Of a DNA stretch of 64,000 bases, positions 17,821-26,410 are shown piece after piece. The stretch's first letter is position 1, and every line of letters begins with the position of its first letter. A program made the position numbers and the translations under genes. Origin of the DNA: G965276675 sp965276675. GTDB taxonomy: Bacteria > Acidobacteriota > Terriglobia > Terriglobales > Acidobacteriaceae. The notes below the pieces were generated by a model. That model was not told where the DNA came from and made no database searches. It saw nothing but the letters and a program-made list of their open reading frames with translations. The DNA is taken from NCBI GenBank assembly GCA_965276675.1, contig OZ255624.1:2604001-2668000 (forward strand), read 5' to 3'.

Positions 17821-18795
17821 ATGGCGCTATCGACCTGGATGCCTTCGGGCGGAGACCTGCTGCAACAGGAACCGCCGCAGGACAAACCGCTCCAAAGACA
17901 GCCTGTCCAGGTTCAGCAGGGTACAGTCCAGGTGGACGGTGCTGCCATGGCATATCTCAGGGCAGGCGAGGGTCCGGAGCTGCTGCTGCTGCACGGGCTG
18001 CTGGGCACAGCTGGCTGCTGGGAGGCGGCCCTGCCGGAGTTGGCCGCAGAATCCACTGTCTACGCCGTCGATGCCCTTGGCATTGGTGACTCGGAGCGGG
18101 TTCCCGGCCTGAACTGCTGCCTGGAGACCTCGGCCGACCGGGTGGTGGCGTTTTTGGACGCCGTCGGAGTGGAGAAGACGGATCTGGTGGGCACCTCACA
18201 CGGGGGTGCAGTGGCGCTGATGGTCGCGGCTAAATATCCCGGGCGGGTGCGCTCACTGGCGCTGCACGCGCCTGCCAATCCCTTCTGTGGGCATGCTGCC
18301 TCCATGGTGCGCTTCTACAGCACTGCCGCGGGACAGTGGTGTGCACGCCGTGTGCCGGCCATGCCGGCTTCGCTGAAGGCGTTTGCTTTGGGCCGTATGT
18401 ATGGGGACCCGCGCCGGATTCGGGCGGGATCGCTGGCCCGCTACGACGCCTCGCTGCAGATTCCGGGAACCATCGATTACATCCTGGCGGTGCTCAAGCA
18501 CTGGACCGACGACATGGTGAAGCTCAGACGCGCACTCAAACAGGTGCGTTCGGTGCCCTCCTTGTTGGTGTGGGGCGACCGGGACCGGGCCGTCAGCCTC
18601 CGCAGCGCGGAAGCGCTGCAACACTACTTCGAGGACGCAACGCTGGTGGTGATGCCGGGGGTTGGGCATCTCCCCTTTGAAGAGGCGCCGGAGGCCTTCA
18701 GCTCTGCCGTGAATGGATTTCTTCGGCAAGGCGGCTCACGAAGGGAAGGCACCTCGCACACGCTGCATCTGGTTTCGCGCAGAACCGTTGCCTAA
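17821..18795 (+). CDS. Alpha/beta hydrolase
   Basis: The 324-residue protein has a variable Gln/Pro-rich N terminus followed by a standard hydrolase core: LLLLHGLLGTAGCWEAALPEL (oxyanion strand), nucleophile in GTSHGGAVA, acid in VWGDRDRAV and histidine in GVGHLPFEEAPE. All three triad positions are intact. There is no signal peptide, so it is probably cytoplasmic. The substrate cannot be told. It lies between the sensor kinase and the PDZ-SpoIIE phosphatase, which makes a link to that signalling unit possible but unproven. Confidence 0.85.
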   Translation: MALSTWMPSGGDLLQQEPPQDKPLQRQPVQVQQGTVQVDGAAMAYLRAGEGPELLLLHGLLGTAGCWEAALPELAAESTVYAVDALGIGDSERVPGLNCCLETSADRVVAFLDAVGVEKTDLVGTSHGGAVALMVAAKYPGRVRSLALHAPANPFCGHAASMVRFYSTAAGQWCARRVPAMPASLKAFALGRMYGDPRRIRAGSLARYDASLQIPGTIDYILAVLKHWTDDMVKLRRALKQVRSVPSLLVWGDRDRAVSLRSAEALQHYFEDATLVVMPGVGHLPFEEAPEAFSSAVNGFLRQGGSRREGTSHTLHLVSRRTVA

Positions 18796-18963
18796 CTGGC
18801 TTGGATCCGGTGGCCTTATAATTCACCGCCAATGCCGAGGGATTTGCCTGGACTGTTTTGCATACCTCGCGCACTTTGTGGTGCGATCATGACAGTTGTC
18901 TACGGTTCGTGTTGGCCTCCCGCCCGGTATGATGGTCGCCTGACCACCTAAGGCAACTCCCGG

Positions 18964-21618
18964 ATGACGCAACGGCTCCAGACCAAGCTGCTCTACTTCG
19001 TGCTCGCGCTGTACATCGCCATGAGCCTGGGCTTTTGGGTGTCTGGCGTTCTCGCCGAGCGGGATGGTTTCTTGCACGGCAGTGAACACGTCGCAGAGCC
19101 GTTCCGGATGGACGAGGACCCGCTCACCGTGACATCCGTGAAACCGGAAGCTCAGAGAGCGGGTCTGCGCAAAGGCGACACCATTGTCGGACTGGCGGAC
19201 AAGCTCTACACCGGAGAGAACCAGCGGCTTAGGATTCTGCGAGATGCACGGCCAGGATCGACGCTGGTCGTGGATTACACTCGTGGCGCACAACGGAGCA
19301 CCGCTTCGATTCGCCTGGTTGCCAGAGATGCCAGCCTGAGCCGGACAAGGAGGCTGGAAGGCCTTGTTGTGGTGATGAGTGTGACCTCATTCATCGCCTT
19401 GGTGGTCGGCTACTGGATTGTGGCAGCGCGTCCTCGAGACCGGAATGCCTGGCTCATTCTGCTGCTCCTAAGTTTTGCGGAAGTGCTCTACTTCGGTCCC
19501 AACTACTGGCCTGGAATGTGGCTGTCAATTTTGGTGAGCTGGTATGACTTTCTACAAATCATGGGTCTTCTCGCGCTCTTTCTTCTCGGTGTGTACTTTC
19601 CCGAGAGATGGCGATGGGACGTGAAGTTTCCGCTCCTTCGTTGGACTCTTACGATCTTCTTCTGTGCCGTTCTTTGTTTGAGCTGGTTTACGGACTATCT
19701 CGGATACTTTCAGGCATTGTCCTGGAAGAGATGGATGACGACTGCCGGCCATGGGTTCGATCCCGTATTGGAAGCGGCGGAATTGCTGTGCGTGCTTCTG
19801 TACTGGGTCGCCTTGTTCGACAAGATGCGCTCGGCATCAACCGCGGATGCGCGCAGGCGTCTTCAGGTTCTGCTTGCCGGGTCATTGCTTGGATTAGGCG
19901 GCGTGCTGGTCTTCATTGTGTGGTTTCCGCACCTTGACCATTACACGGAAAAGCACAACTGGCCTCGGTACACAGGCGCGATCCTGTTCCTCTTCTACCC
20001 GCTTACGCTGGCGTACGTGGTGCTGGTGCAGCGGGCGATGGATGTGCGCATCCTGCTGCGCATGGGGACGAAGTATGCGCTGGCCCGCGCTTCGGTACTG
20101 GCCCTGCAGCTTGCTGCAGGTCTGTTCATCTTTGCCCGCTTTGTGTTGCCCGCGTATGAACAGCACCGGCATGGCGCATGGGATATCGGACTGCTCGTAG
20201 CGGGGCTTCTGCTGGTGGCGCGGATGTATGCGCTGCGGAACAATCCCGCCAATCGGCTGCAACGGTGGATCGACCGCAAGTTCTTTCGCGAAGCGTACGA
20301 CGCCGAACTGGTGCTGAGCGAACTGTCAGAGCAGGTGCGCGACTTCACGCAACCGGAGCCGCTGATTGAGACCATCTCGCGGCGGCTGGGCGAGGTGCTC
20401 CATGTTTCGAGAGTGGCCGTACTGCTCGAGGCCGCTGGCAACTCCTATGAACTGCAAGGGGCTGGGCTGCCGGGAACGGGAGGCGCTCTGGCCACCCCGC
20501 CGCTTACGCTGGGCCCGCATTCCTACACGGTGCGCAACCTGAAGCGGAGCAGCCAGCCGGTGACGCTCTACCGCGAGAATCCCGATGGATGGTTTCTACT
20601 GGCGGATGAGGAGGAACGCGAGCTGCTGGATGAACTGCGCACGGAGGTGCTGCTGCCGCTGCCCGGACGCGAGCGCCTGATGGGTGTGATGACACTGAGC
20701 GCCAAGCAATCCGAGGAGCCGTATACCTCCTCCGATCTGCGGCTGTTACAATCTGTGGCCACCCAGGCCGGACTGGCGCTGGAGATCAGCGCGTTGGGCC
20801 GTTCGCTTGCCCAGGAGGCCGCCCGGCGCGAGCGTGTCGACCGCGAGATCGAGATCGCCCGCGAGGTGCAGGACCGGCTGTTGCCGCAGTGTATGCCCAC
20901 GGTCGAAGGCGCAACCATCGCCGGCGCCTGCCGCCCAGCCCAGGGTGTGGGCGGCGACTACTACGACCTGATTGAGTTTGCGGACGGCCGGCTAGGGCTG
21001 GCGGTCGGCGACGTGAGCGGCAAGGGCATATCCGCCGCGCTGCTTATGGCGAGCCTGCGCGCTTCGCTGCGCGGCATGGCGTTGGGCGGTCCAGACGACC
21101 TGACGCGCATGATGGAAGACGTGAACCACCTGGTCTATGAGGCCTCCGCGTCAAATCGCTATGCAACCTTCTTCTTCGGTGCCTACGACCCTCGCACGCG
21201 GCTGCTGCGGTTTGTGAATGCGGGGCATAATCCGCCGCTGGTGCAGCGGGGAGAGATGGTGATGCGGCTGGAGGCTGGCGGTCCGGTGATTGGATTGCTC
21301 TCGATGGTCAGCTACGAGGAGCAGTCGGTACAGCTCGAACCCGGCGATCTGCTTCTGGCCTATACCGACGGCATCAGTGAAGCGATGACCCTGGCCGAAG
21401 AAGAGTGGGGCGAAGAGCGGATGCTGAGTGCGGCCTGTGGCGATCCTGGCTCCGATGCGGCGGCTATCCTGCGCTGCGTCTTTGAAGCAGCGGACGGCTT
21501 TGCCGGCAGCGCGCCGCAGTATGACGATATGACCCTGCTGGTGCTGAAGTTGAATGGAACGCCGAACGGCCACAGAGCGCCCGGCAAGGACGCCACGGTT
21601 ACTTCTTCCCCGGCGTGA
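18964..21618 (+). CDS. PDZ-membrane-GAF SpoIIE/RsbU-type PP2C phosphatase
   Basis: The 884-residue protein starts with a membrane anchor (about 9-30) and a PDZ-like extracytoplasmic segment (about 50-118, VTSVKPEAQRAGLRKGDTIV), then about seven to eight hydrophobic segments to roughly 425. A GAF domain (about 450-610) and a C-terminal PP2C domain of the SpoIIE/RsbU group follow. Metal-binding motifs are intact: GDYYD 664-668, GDVSGKG 682-688, TDGISEA 801-807 and YDDMTL 853-858. Such phosphatases usually dephosphorylate anti-sigma-factor antagonists in partner-switching cascades. No antagonist or anti-sigma gene is in the window. Its 3' end overlaps the opposite-strand gene by 20 bases. Confidence 0.9.
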   Translation: MTQRLQTKLLYFVLALYIAMSLGFWVSGVLAERDGFLHGSEHVAEPFRMDEDPLTVTSVKPEAQRAGLRKGDTIVGLADKLYTGENQRLRILRDARPGSTLVVDYTRGAQRSTASIRLVARDASLSRTRRLEGLVVVMSVTSFIALVVGYWIVAARPRDRNAWLILLLLSFAEVLYFGPNYWPGMWLSILVSWYDFLQIMGLLALFLLGVYFPERWRWDVKFPLLRWTLTIFFCAVLCLSWFTDYLGYFQALSWKRWMTTAGHGFDPVLEAAELLCVLLYWVALFDKMRSASTADARRRLQVLLAGSLLGLGGVLVFIVWFPHLDHYTEKHNWPRYTGAILFLFYPLTLAYVVLVQRAMDVRILLRMGTKYALARASVLALQLAAGLFIFARFVLPAYEQHRHGAWDIGLLVAGLLLVARMYALRNNPANRLQRWIDRKFFREAYDAELVLSELSEQVRDFTQPEPLIETISRRLGEVLHVSRVAVLLEAAGNSYELQGAGLPGTGGALATPPLTLGPHSYTVRNLKRSSQPVTLYRENPDGWFLLADEEERELLDELRTEVLLPLPGRERLMGVMTLSAKQSEEPYTSSDLRLLQSVATQAGLALEISALGRSLAQEAARRERVDREIEIAREVQDRLLPQCMPTVEGATIAGACRPAQGVGGDYYDLIEFADGRLGLAVGDVSGKGISAALLMASLRASLRGMALGGPDDLTRMMEDVNHLVYEASASNRYATFFFGAYDPRTRLLRFVNAGHNPPLVQRGEMVMRLEAGGPVIGLLSMVSYEEQSVQLEPGDLLLAYTDGISEAMTLAEEEWGEERMLSAACGDPGSDAAAILRCVFEAADGFAGSAPQYDDMTLLVLKLNGTPNGHRAPGKDATVTSSPA

Positions 21619-22585
21619 CGCCGTAGTCGGGCATATAGATGAGCAGTGCGCCGTTCGGGAGCGTCCTCGAATACCCGTCCACCAGTTGCCGATAGTAGTG
21701 CTGCAGCGAAAAACGGAAGGGCGTCGCCGGCTTCTCATCAATTAATTCCATGTCGACATCATCCATGGTGAAGCGGGCGAAGTGCAGTGTTCCGCCCCGA
21801 AAATGCACGTAATTCAAAGCGGGCGCGGGTAGGGCTTCGTTGGTTGGCGGGGTTGCCGGGCCGTACTGCTGCACCAGCTTATCCCCCTCAAGGTGCACGG
21901 ATGTGAGCTTGGCGATAACGCGCGGTGGTGGAAAGAGCGACTGAATCGGAAAGATAATGTCATCTCCGCTGATGTGGAAGCTGTCGCCCTTTGTAGGTTT
22001 GGCGACTGCCGAGAGGTCGATGCCGAGCAGGCTGAGCAGATCTTTGTGCAGGAAGCCGAGTGCCCTCATCTCCGTGACATGCAGGAGCAGGCTGCCCAAA
22101 GGAGTAACGGCAACCGTAGCCATCGCTGTAAAGGGCAGGTCGACGAGCTTGTGAATGTGTCCCGTTATACGGACGGTCTGGCCGGAGAAGGAGACGTGAA
22201 GATCGCGTACTGGCGACTTTGCTTTGGGCAGAACATAGGTGTTGAGTAGCTCGGTTAATCCGTCGGAGCTAAGCGTAACGTGGGCCGAGTCGATGTGGAC
22301 CACAAACGAGTTTAGGTCATCCAGGCTGATCGCAGTGGTGGGGGAGCGCTGGACCAATTCACCATCAAACGAAGTCACATGCAGCTCGACTTTGGCTTGC
22401 GCCAGGAAATCTACATTCCGGGCATTGATATGGACTGGGGCAGATAGCGGAGCGGAGTGGGCCTTTGCCGCTGCCGCACTGACAGCCCGCAGGAGACTGA
22501 GCGCCAGCGTCGCGCACGCGAGGCCGCGCCGCACTGCTCGCGTCACTGTGGACAGGGATAGGTGGGTCAAGGGACTTGGCCGCAT
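21599..22585 (-). CDS. Exported beta-rich protein, DUF2993/LmeA-like
   Basis: The 328-residue protein has an N-terminal Arg-rich leader and hydrophobic stretch (GLACATLALSLLRAVSAAAA), indicating export. The mature part alternates short hydrophobic beta strands (VHINARNVDFLAQAKVELHV, VHIDSAHVTLSSDGLTELLN, VHFRGGTLHFARF). Layout and the SSDGLTELLN-type segment are reminiscent of DUF2993/LmeA phospholipid-binding proteins, but the match is by eye and weak. No catalytic residues are evident. It overlaps the PP2C gene tail to tail. Confidence 0.6.
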   Translation of the reverse strand: MRPSPLTHLSLSTVTRAVRRGLACATLALSLLRAVSAAAAKAHSAPLSAPVHINARNVDFLAQAKVELHVTSFDGELVQRSPTTAISLDDLNSFVVHIDSAHVTLSSDGLTELLNTYVLPKAKSPVRDLHVSFSGQTVRITGHIHKLVDLPFTAMATVAVTPLGSLLLHVTEMRALGFLHKDLLSLLGIDLSAVAKPTKGDSFHISGDDIIFPIQSLFPPPRVIAKLTSVHLEGDKLVQQYGPATPPTNEALPAPALNYVHFRGGTLHFARFTMDDVDMELIDEKPATPFRFSLQHYYRQLVDGYSRTLPNGALLIYMPDYGVTPGKK

Positions 22586-22840
22586 GGAGGTTGGTCAGGC
22601 AGATAAGTTTGAGAGATAGCGCGGTCGCATCGAAATCTCCTACACGAGGGTCGCGCTTTCTAAAGGGTGTTGAAGTAGTCTATGCAAAATTCGTCCGGAA
22701 AGCTGGACTCTGCCTCAAAATAGATGCAAGCTATGCAAGCGGTATATTCGGATGCGCTATAAAACGAATTGTTAGAATATCTGTCTGATAGGCAGGGACG
22801 TACTGAGGCAGCGGAAAGCCGCCCAAGGAGGAAGTAGCTC

Positions 22841-23158
22841 GTGAAAGGTTTAACGAAATTCGCAGGGCCTATGCTGTTGGCGTCAGCGCTGTTGATGAAT
22901 TCCGGTGTGATGGCGAGTGCTCAGACCGCCGGACAAGATATGAGTCACGCTGGCACGGAGACAAAGGACGCCGCAAAGGATACTGGCAACGGAATCGTTA
23001 AGGGCACAAAAAAGGTCTGGCACGGTACCAAGCATGTCACCAAAAAGGCATATCACAAGACCAAGCACGGCACCAAGAAGGTGATTCACGCGTCTGCCAA
23101 AGGAACAGCCCACACGGCAAACAAGGTAGCTGGTAGCACTAAGCCAACGCCACAGTAG
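22841..23158 (+). CDS. Exported Lys/His/Thr-rich protein with 11-residue repeats (copy 2)
   Basis: The 105-residue product is the paralogue of the protein at 8418-8726. It has a signal peptide (FAGPMLLASALLMNSG, cleavage near ASAQ), then AQTAGQDMSHAG and a basic repeat region with about one GTKK/VTKK block every 11 residues (GTKKVWHGTKH, VTKKAYHKTKH, GTKKVIHASAK), ending TANKVAGSTK. The start is GTG at 22841, supported by a strong AAGGAGGAAG ribosome binding site. A perfect 16-bp hairpin terminator follows, so it is transcribed alone. Histidines and lysines dominate, giving a high positive charge. Function unknown. Confidence 0.75.
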   Translation: MKGLTKFAGPMLLASALLMNSGVMASAQTAGQDMSHAGTETKDAAKDTGNGIVKGTKKVWHGTKHVTKKAYHKTKHGTKKVIHASAKGTAHTANKVAGSTKPTPQ

Positions 23159-23178
23159 TTGTTACGAATAAAGGTGAG

Positions 23179-23217
23179 AAACGGCACGGAGCAGAGGTCA
23201 GCTGCTCCGTGCCGTTT
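23179..23217 (+). terminator. Perfect 16-bp hairpin terminator
   Basis: The arms AAACGGCACGGAGCAG (23179-23194) and CTGCTCCGTGCCGTTT (23202-23217) are perfectly complementary around a 7-base loop. The right arm ends in TTT. It lies 20 bases after the stop of the lysine-rich exported protein and 24 bases before the 3' end of the opposite-strand aldo/keto reductase, so it can serve both. Confidence 0.85.
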
Positions 23218-23240
23218 GCTCGTTCACAATCAGGTGAGGG

Positions 23241-24272
23241 CTAGAACGCTGTCGGGGGACGCCAGTCAATCTTGTCCTTTGTCTCTCCGCCGTAGAATCC
23301 TTTGCGCACTGGGGCGGAGGTGAGAAAGTCATTCGGGTAGCCGAGCTGAATCGCGCTGATGTTGTCCAGCCGCTCCGCCTGCTCGGGAGTCAGCTGCCAC
23401 TCCAGCGCTCCGAGGGAGTCCTGAATTTGCTCGAGCGAACTGGCGCCGAGGATCGGGATCGCCCCGCGGCGGCGCAGCCAGTTCAGTGCGACCTGTGCAG
23501 GATTCTTTCCGACGGTCTTGGCTACCGACCGTACCTCCTCGGCGATGCTCTTCAGCTTCTCTGGCGGTGAGAAGAGCATCTCGGCGCGCTTGGTGGTGAG
23601 CTCCTTGAGTTCATCATCGTTCGTGTAGCGATCAGTAAGCAGGCCACCGCCCAACGGTGACCACGCGGCCACCGTAAGCCCGAAGGCCTCGGCCATCGGG
23701 ATCAGCTCGCGCTCCGGAGCGCGTTGCACCAGGCTGTACTCGATCTGCAGGCCGGCAAAGGGTGTCCAGCCGCGTAGTTGCGCGAGTGTGTTCGCATGTG
23801 CAACGGTCCAGGCCGGCCAGTCCGACGCGCCTACATAAAGGACTTTCCCTTGTTGAACGAGATGATCCAAACCATGCATCACCTCTTCGGCGGGAGTGCT
23901 GCCGTCGAACATGTGAACCCAGAGCAGGTCGATGTAGTCCGTTTTGAGCCGCCGCAAGCTGTGCTCGACAGACTTGATTAGGTTCTTGCGATGGTTGCCT
24001 TGCGCATTCGGATCGGCAGGGGAAAGTGTGCCGCTGTACTTGGTCGCCAGCACGAACTGGTCGCGTGTAGCCTGCAGCAGTTCGCCGACAATCTTTTCGC
24101 TTTCACTGCGGGCATAGATGTTGGCAGTGTCGATGAAGTTTCCGCCGGTCTGGACGTAGGCGTCGAAGATGGACCGGGCCACGTCGCGCGAGGCTTTGGC
24201 GCCGAAAGTCATGGTGCCGAGAGCGAGTTCAGCGACGCGCAGTCCGCTGCGGCCGAAAAGTTTGTAACGCAT
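23241..24272 (-). CDS. Aldo/keto reductase
   Basis: The 343-residue NAD(P)H-dependent oxidoreductase has the AKR catalytic tetrad: Asp and Tyr in FIDTANIYARSESE, Lys in VLATKYSG and His in LLWVHMFD. The C-terminal cofactor segment PILGASSLEQIQDSLGALEW is typical. The ATG at 24272 has GGGAGGA immediately upstream, so the longer TTG frame from 24284 is rejected because it contains that ribosome binding site. Substrate unknown; sequence style is that of the AKR11/12-like general stress reductases. Confidence 0.9.
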   Translation of the reverse strand: MRYKLFGRSGLRVAELALGTMTFGAKASRDVARSIFDAYVQTGGNFIDTANIYARSESEKIVGELLQATRDQFVLATKYSGTLSPADPNAQGNHRKNLIKSVEHSLRRLKTDYIDLLWVHMFDGSTPAEEVMHGLDHLVQQGKVLYVGASDWPAWTVAHANTLAQLRGWTPFAGLQIEYSLVQRAPERELIPMAEAFGLTVAAWSPLGGGLLTDRYTNDDELKELTTKRAEMLFSPPEKLKSIAEEVRSVAKTVGKNPAQVALNWLRRRGAIPILGASSLEQIQDSLGALEWQLTPEQAERLDNISAIQLGYPNDFLTSAPVRKGFYGGETKDKIDWRPPTAF

Positions 24273-24388
24273 AGTTCCTCCCAATCTCTGCGCCAGCGGG
24301 AGCCAGCGGCTGGAGAGCGGTGCAGGTGCACCAGCGCTCTTTGCTATGGGATGCAGTTGAGGAATGTTGCTGGTCTGCTCGTCCAGCT

Positions 24389-25024
24389 TTACTCGGCCAG
24401 ATAGACGCCCCGCCGGTGAAAGCGCGGATCGGTGAGTTGCTTGAGCATAAAGCCGGCAACGTTCGCACGAGAGATGCGATGGCTGCTAGAGGGCAGAGCA
24501 TCCGGCACAACATAGTAGTCCTCCGTAGCCGGGCCGTTGGTAAGCCGGGGCGGACGGACGATGGTGTAATCCAGGTCGGAGCTCGCGAGCAGCCGCTCTT
24601 GCACCGCCTGGTCGGCGAAGGGATGCCGCAGCAGAGTACGCTTCACAATCCAGAACGCGAGGTTGGCCAGTGGGGTCTGATATTTTCCAGCGGGGTAAAG
24701 TGCGCCCGCTGCTCCCACCACGATCAGCCGATCGACGAAATGTGTGTGCATGCCGGCGATGATGTTGGGGATCGCCCGTGCAAGTACAGGTCCATGCTTC
24801 AGCGTGCGGGCGCCCAGCGCGGAGAAGACAGCCCGCTGCCCATCGATCGCTTCGGCAACGGCCGCGTCATCGAACACGTCACCTTCATAGATACGAACAT
24901 CGGCGGGCGCCCTGAACGGGGATGCCGGACGAACGAAGGCGGTGATGGTGTGGCCCTGCTCCAGCGCGCCTCGTAGCAACTGTCCGCCGATCCCGCCAGA
25001 TGCGCCGAAGACGATGATCTTCAT
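24389..25024 (-). CDS. NAD(P)-binding Rossmann protein (atypical short-chain dehydrogenase)
   Basis: The 211-residue protein begins IIVFGASGGIGGQLLRGALEQGHTITAFVR, the glycine-rich motif of atypical SDRs such as biliverdin reductase B-like and NmrA-like proteins, and has DYTIVRPPRLTNGPATEDYYV near the C-terminal third. No classical YxxxK catalytic pair is visible, which is usual for this subgroup. It may be an NAD(P)H sensor or a reductase. It is divergent from the DUF2383 gene. Confidence 0.85.
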   Translation of the reverse strand: MKIIVFGASGGIGGQLLRGALEQGHTITAFVRPASPFRAPADVRIYEGDVFDDAAVAEAIDGQRAVFSALGARTLKHGPVLARAIPNIIAGMHTHFVDRLIVVGAAGALYPAGKYQTPLANLAFWIVKRTLLRHPFADQAVQERLLASSDLDYTIVRPPRLTNGPATEDYYVVPDALPSSSHRISRANVAGFMLKQLTDPRFHRRGVYLAE

Positions 25025-25192
25025 GCCTGTTCGATTCTTTTCTGGATTTCCACGGTGTAAGGAACACTATAAATCTCTTGCCGGATTCCGCGTCATCTTT
25101 CGATCCGCCAATTGGCTCCTCGAATCCAGAACCGCAAGCAAACGCTAGGGGCTTCCCTACATCCCACAAGCGAAACAGGAGGGCGCCAATAC

Positions 25193-25654
25193 ATGCCAGA
25201 GCACATTAATCTAGGAAAAGTAGAGAAGACACTGAAGAGCTTGGTCGAAACTTTGCGCGACGGTCACGAAGGATTTACCGACCTCGGCAATCGCCTGCAG
25301 GATCCAACGGCACGGCGCTTCTTTATGGAAGAGCTGCAGGTGCGGTCCAACTATGCGGGAGAGCTTGAGAACGAGATGCACCGGATGGGTGTAAAGGACG
25401 TGAAGGTCTCGTCCTCGGTGAGCTCAGCGGCGCATCGCATCTGGGGCGAGCTTCGAGCAAAGGTGGGTGGCGGGGACCACGCGTTGCTGGCAACCGCTGA
25501 GCAGGGCGAAGATGCTGCAAAGAAGGCATACGCGGACGCGCTCAACGAAGAGCTTCCTGCGAATGTTCGCGAGCTGCTCGCCAATCAGCAGGCGCACATC
25601 CTTCAGTCGCATGACAAGGTCAAGGCGCTCCGGGATAGCGCAAAAGCTTCATAA
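25193..25654 (+). CDS. DUF2383 / PA2169-family four-helix-bundle protein
   Basis: The 153-residue protein is almost entirely helical, with the DUF2383 signature region TLKSLVETLRDGHEGFTDLGNRLQDPTARRFF followed by ELENEMHRMGV and a second helical pair. Family members form ferritin-like four-helix bundles and are often stress induced; the biochemical role is unproven. The ATG at 25193 is preceded by ACAGGAGGG, which fixes this start over longer in-frame options. It is divergent from the NAD(P)-binding gene. Confidence 0.85.
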   Translation: MPEHINLGKVEKTLKSLVETLRDGHEGFTDLGNRLQDPTARRFFMEELQVRSNYAGELENEMHRMGVKDVKVSSSVSSAAHRIWGELRAKVGGGDHALLATAEQGEDAAKKAYADALNEELPANVRELLANQQAHILQSHDKVKALRDSAKAS

Positions 25655-25656
25655 GA

Positions 25657-26406
25657 TTAATGAATCAGCCCGCTCCCGAGGCTTTTTAGAACAAAGAACA
25701 AAGCGACTCCAGCGAAGAACATCAGCGCCATTCTGAAGCCGGGTTCGCGATTTGTCTCGGGTAGCAGGTCTGTCGCGGCCACGTAGATGGCCACGCCCGC
25801 AGAGAGCGGCAAACCCGTTCTCCCCCATCCCGGCCGCAGGTTGATCAAGAGCGCGCCTACCAGAGTGGCGGCGGCGACCACAGACGTCGAGGTCAAAGCG
25901 GAGCGCCGTCCCTGACCGCTGGCCAGCATGATGGATGCAACGGTGAAGCCCTCGGGGATCTTATGCAGCAGAATGGCCAGAAAGATGATCCACCCGAGCC
26001 AGCCAGACAAGGAGAAGCCCGAAGCGATGGCCACTCCATCAAATAGGGAATGCACGGCCAACCCACCCACCACGGAGTAACCGAGACGATGCGGCAGCAG
26101 GTCGTGCGCGGCGCCATCCTCGTGCGCATGGCCATCGCCATGGAAGTGGGGTGTGACTGTATGCGCGATCAGGTGAATGACGCAAAAGCCGACAACGACC
26201 AACACCGGAGCTGCGCGGGGAGAGAGAGCAAAACTCTCCGGCAGCATCTCCAGCAACGCTGCCGATATCAGGAACCCTGCTCCGAGCGAGACGAAGTAGC
26301 GGAGATGGCGCCGCTCCCAGTGCGTGCGGACCAGCAGATAACCACCCAGCACGTCGGCCAGTGCAGCGACCAGCCCCAACGATAGTGAGAGAACGAGCGG
26401 AGACAT
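25657..26406 (-). CDS. ZIP family divalent metal transporter
   Basis: The 249-residue protein has about eight membrane helices, a His-rich cytoplasmic loop (HFHGDGHAHEDGAAHD) and the ZIP metal-site helices HSLFDGVAIA and LLHKIPEGFTVAS. These move Zn2+, Fe2+ or Mn2+ into the cytoplasm in characterised relatives. The ATG at 26406 lies four bases after the ychF stop, so it is probably co-translated with ychF; a longer frame reaching into ychF is rejected. Its stop lies two bases from the DUF2383 stop (convergent). Confidence 0.9.
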   Translation of the reverse strand: MSPLVLSLSLGLVAALADVLGGYLLVRTHWERRHLRYFVSLGAGFLISAALLEMLPESFALSPRAAPVLVVVGFCVIHLIAHTVTPHFHGDGHAHEDGAAHDLLPHRLGYSVVGGLAVHSLFDGVAIASGFSLSGWLGWIIFLAILLHKIPEGFTVASIMLASGQGRRSALTSTSVVAAATLVGALLINLRPGWGRTGLPLSAGVAIYVAATDLLPETNREPGFRMALMFFAGVALFFVLKSLGSGLIH

Positions 26407-26410
26407 CCGC

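Noticed and set aside
18817..18822. TATAAT before the SpoIIE phosphatase gene
   Set aside because: The nearest -35-like hexamer is at the wrong spacing and the start codon is about 140 bases downstream; not strong enough to call a promoter.
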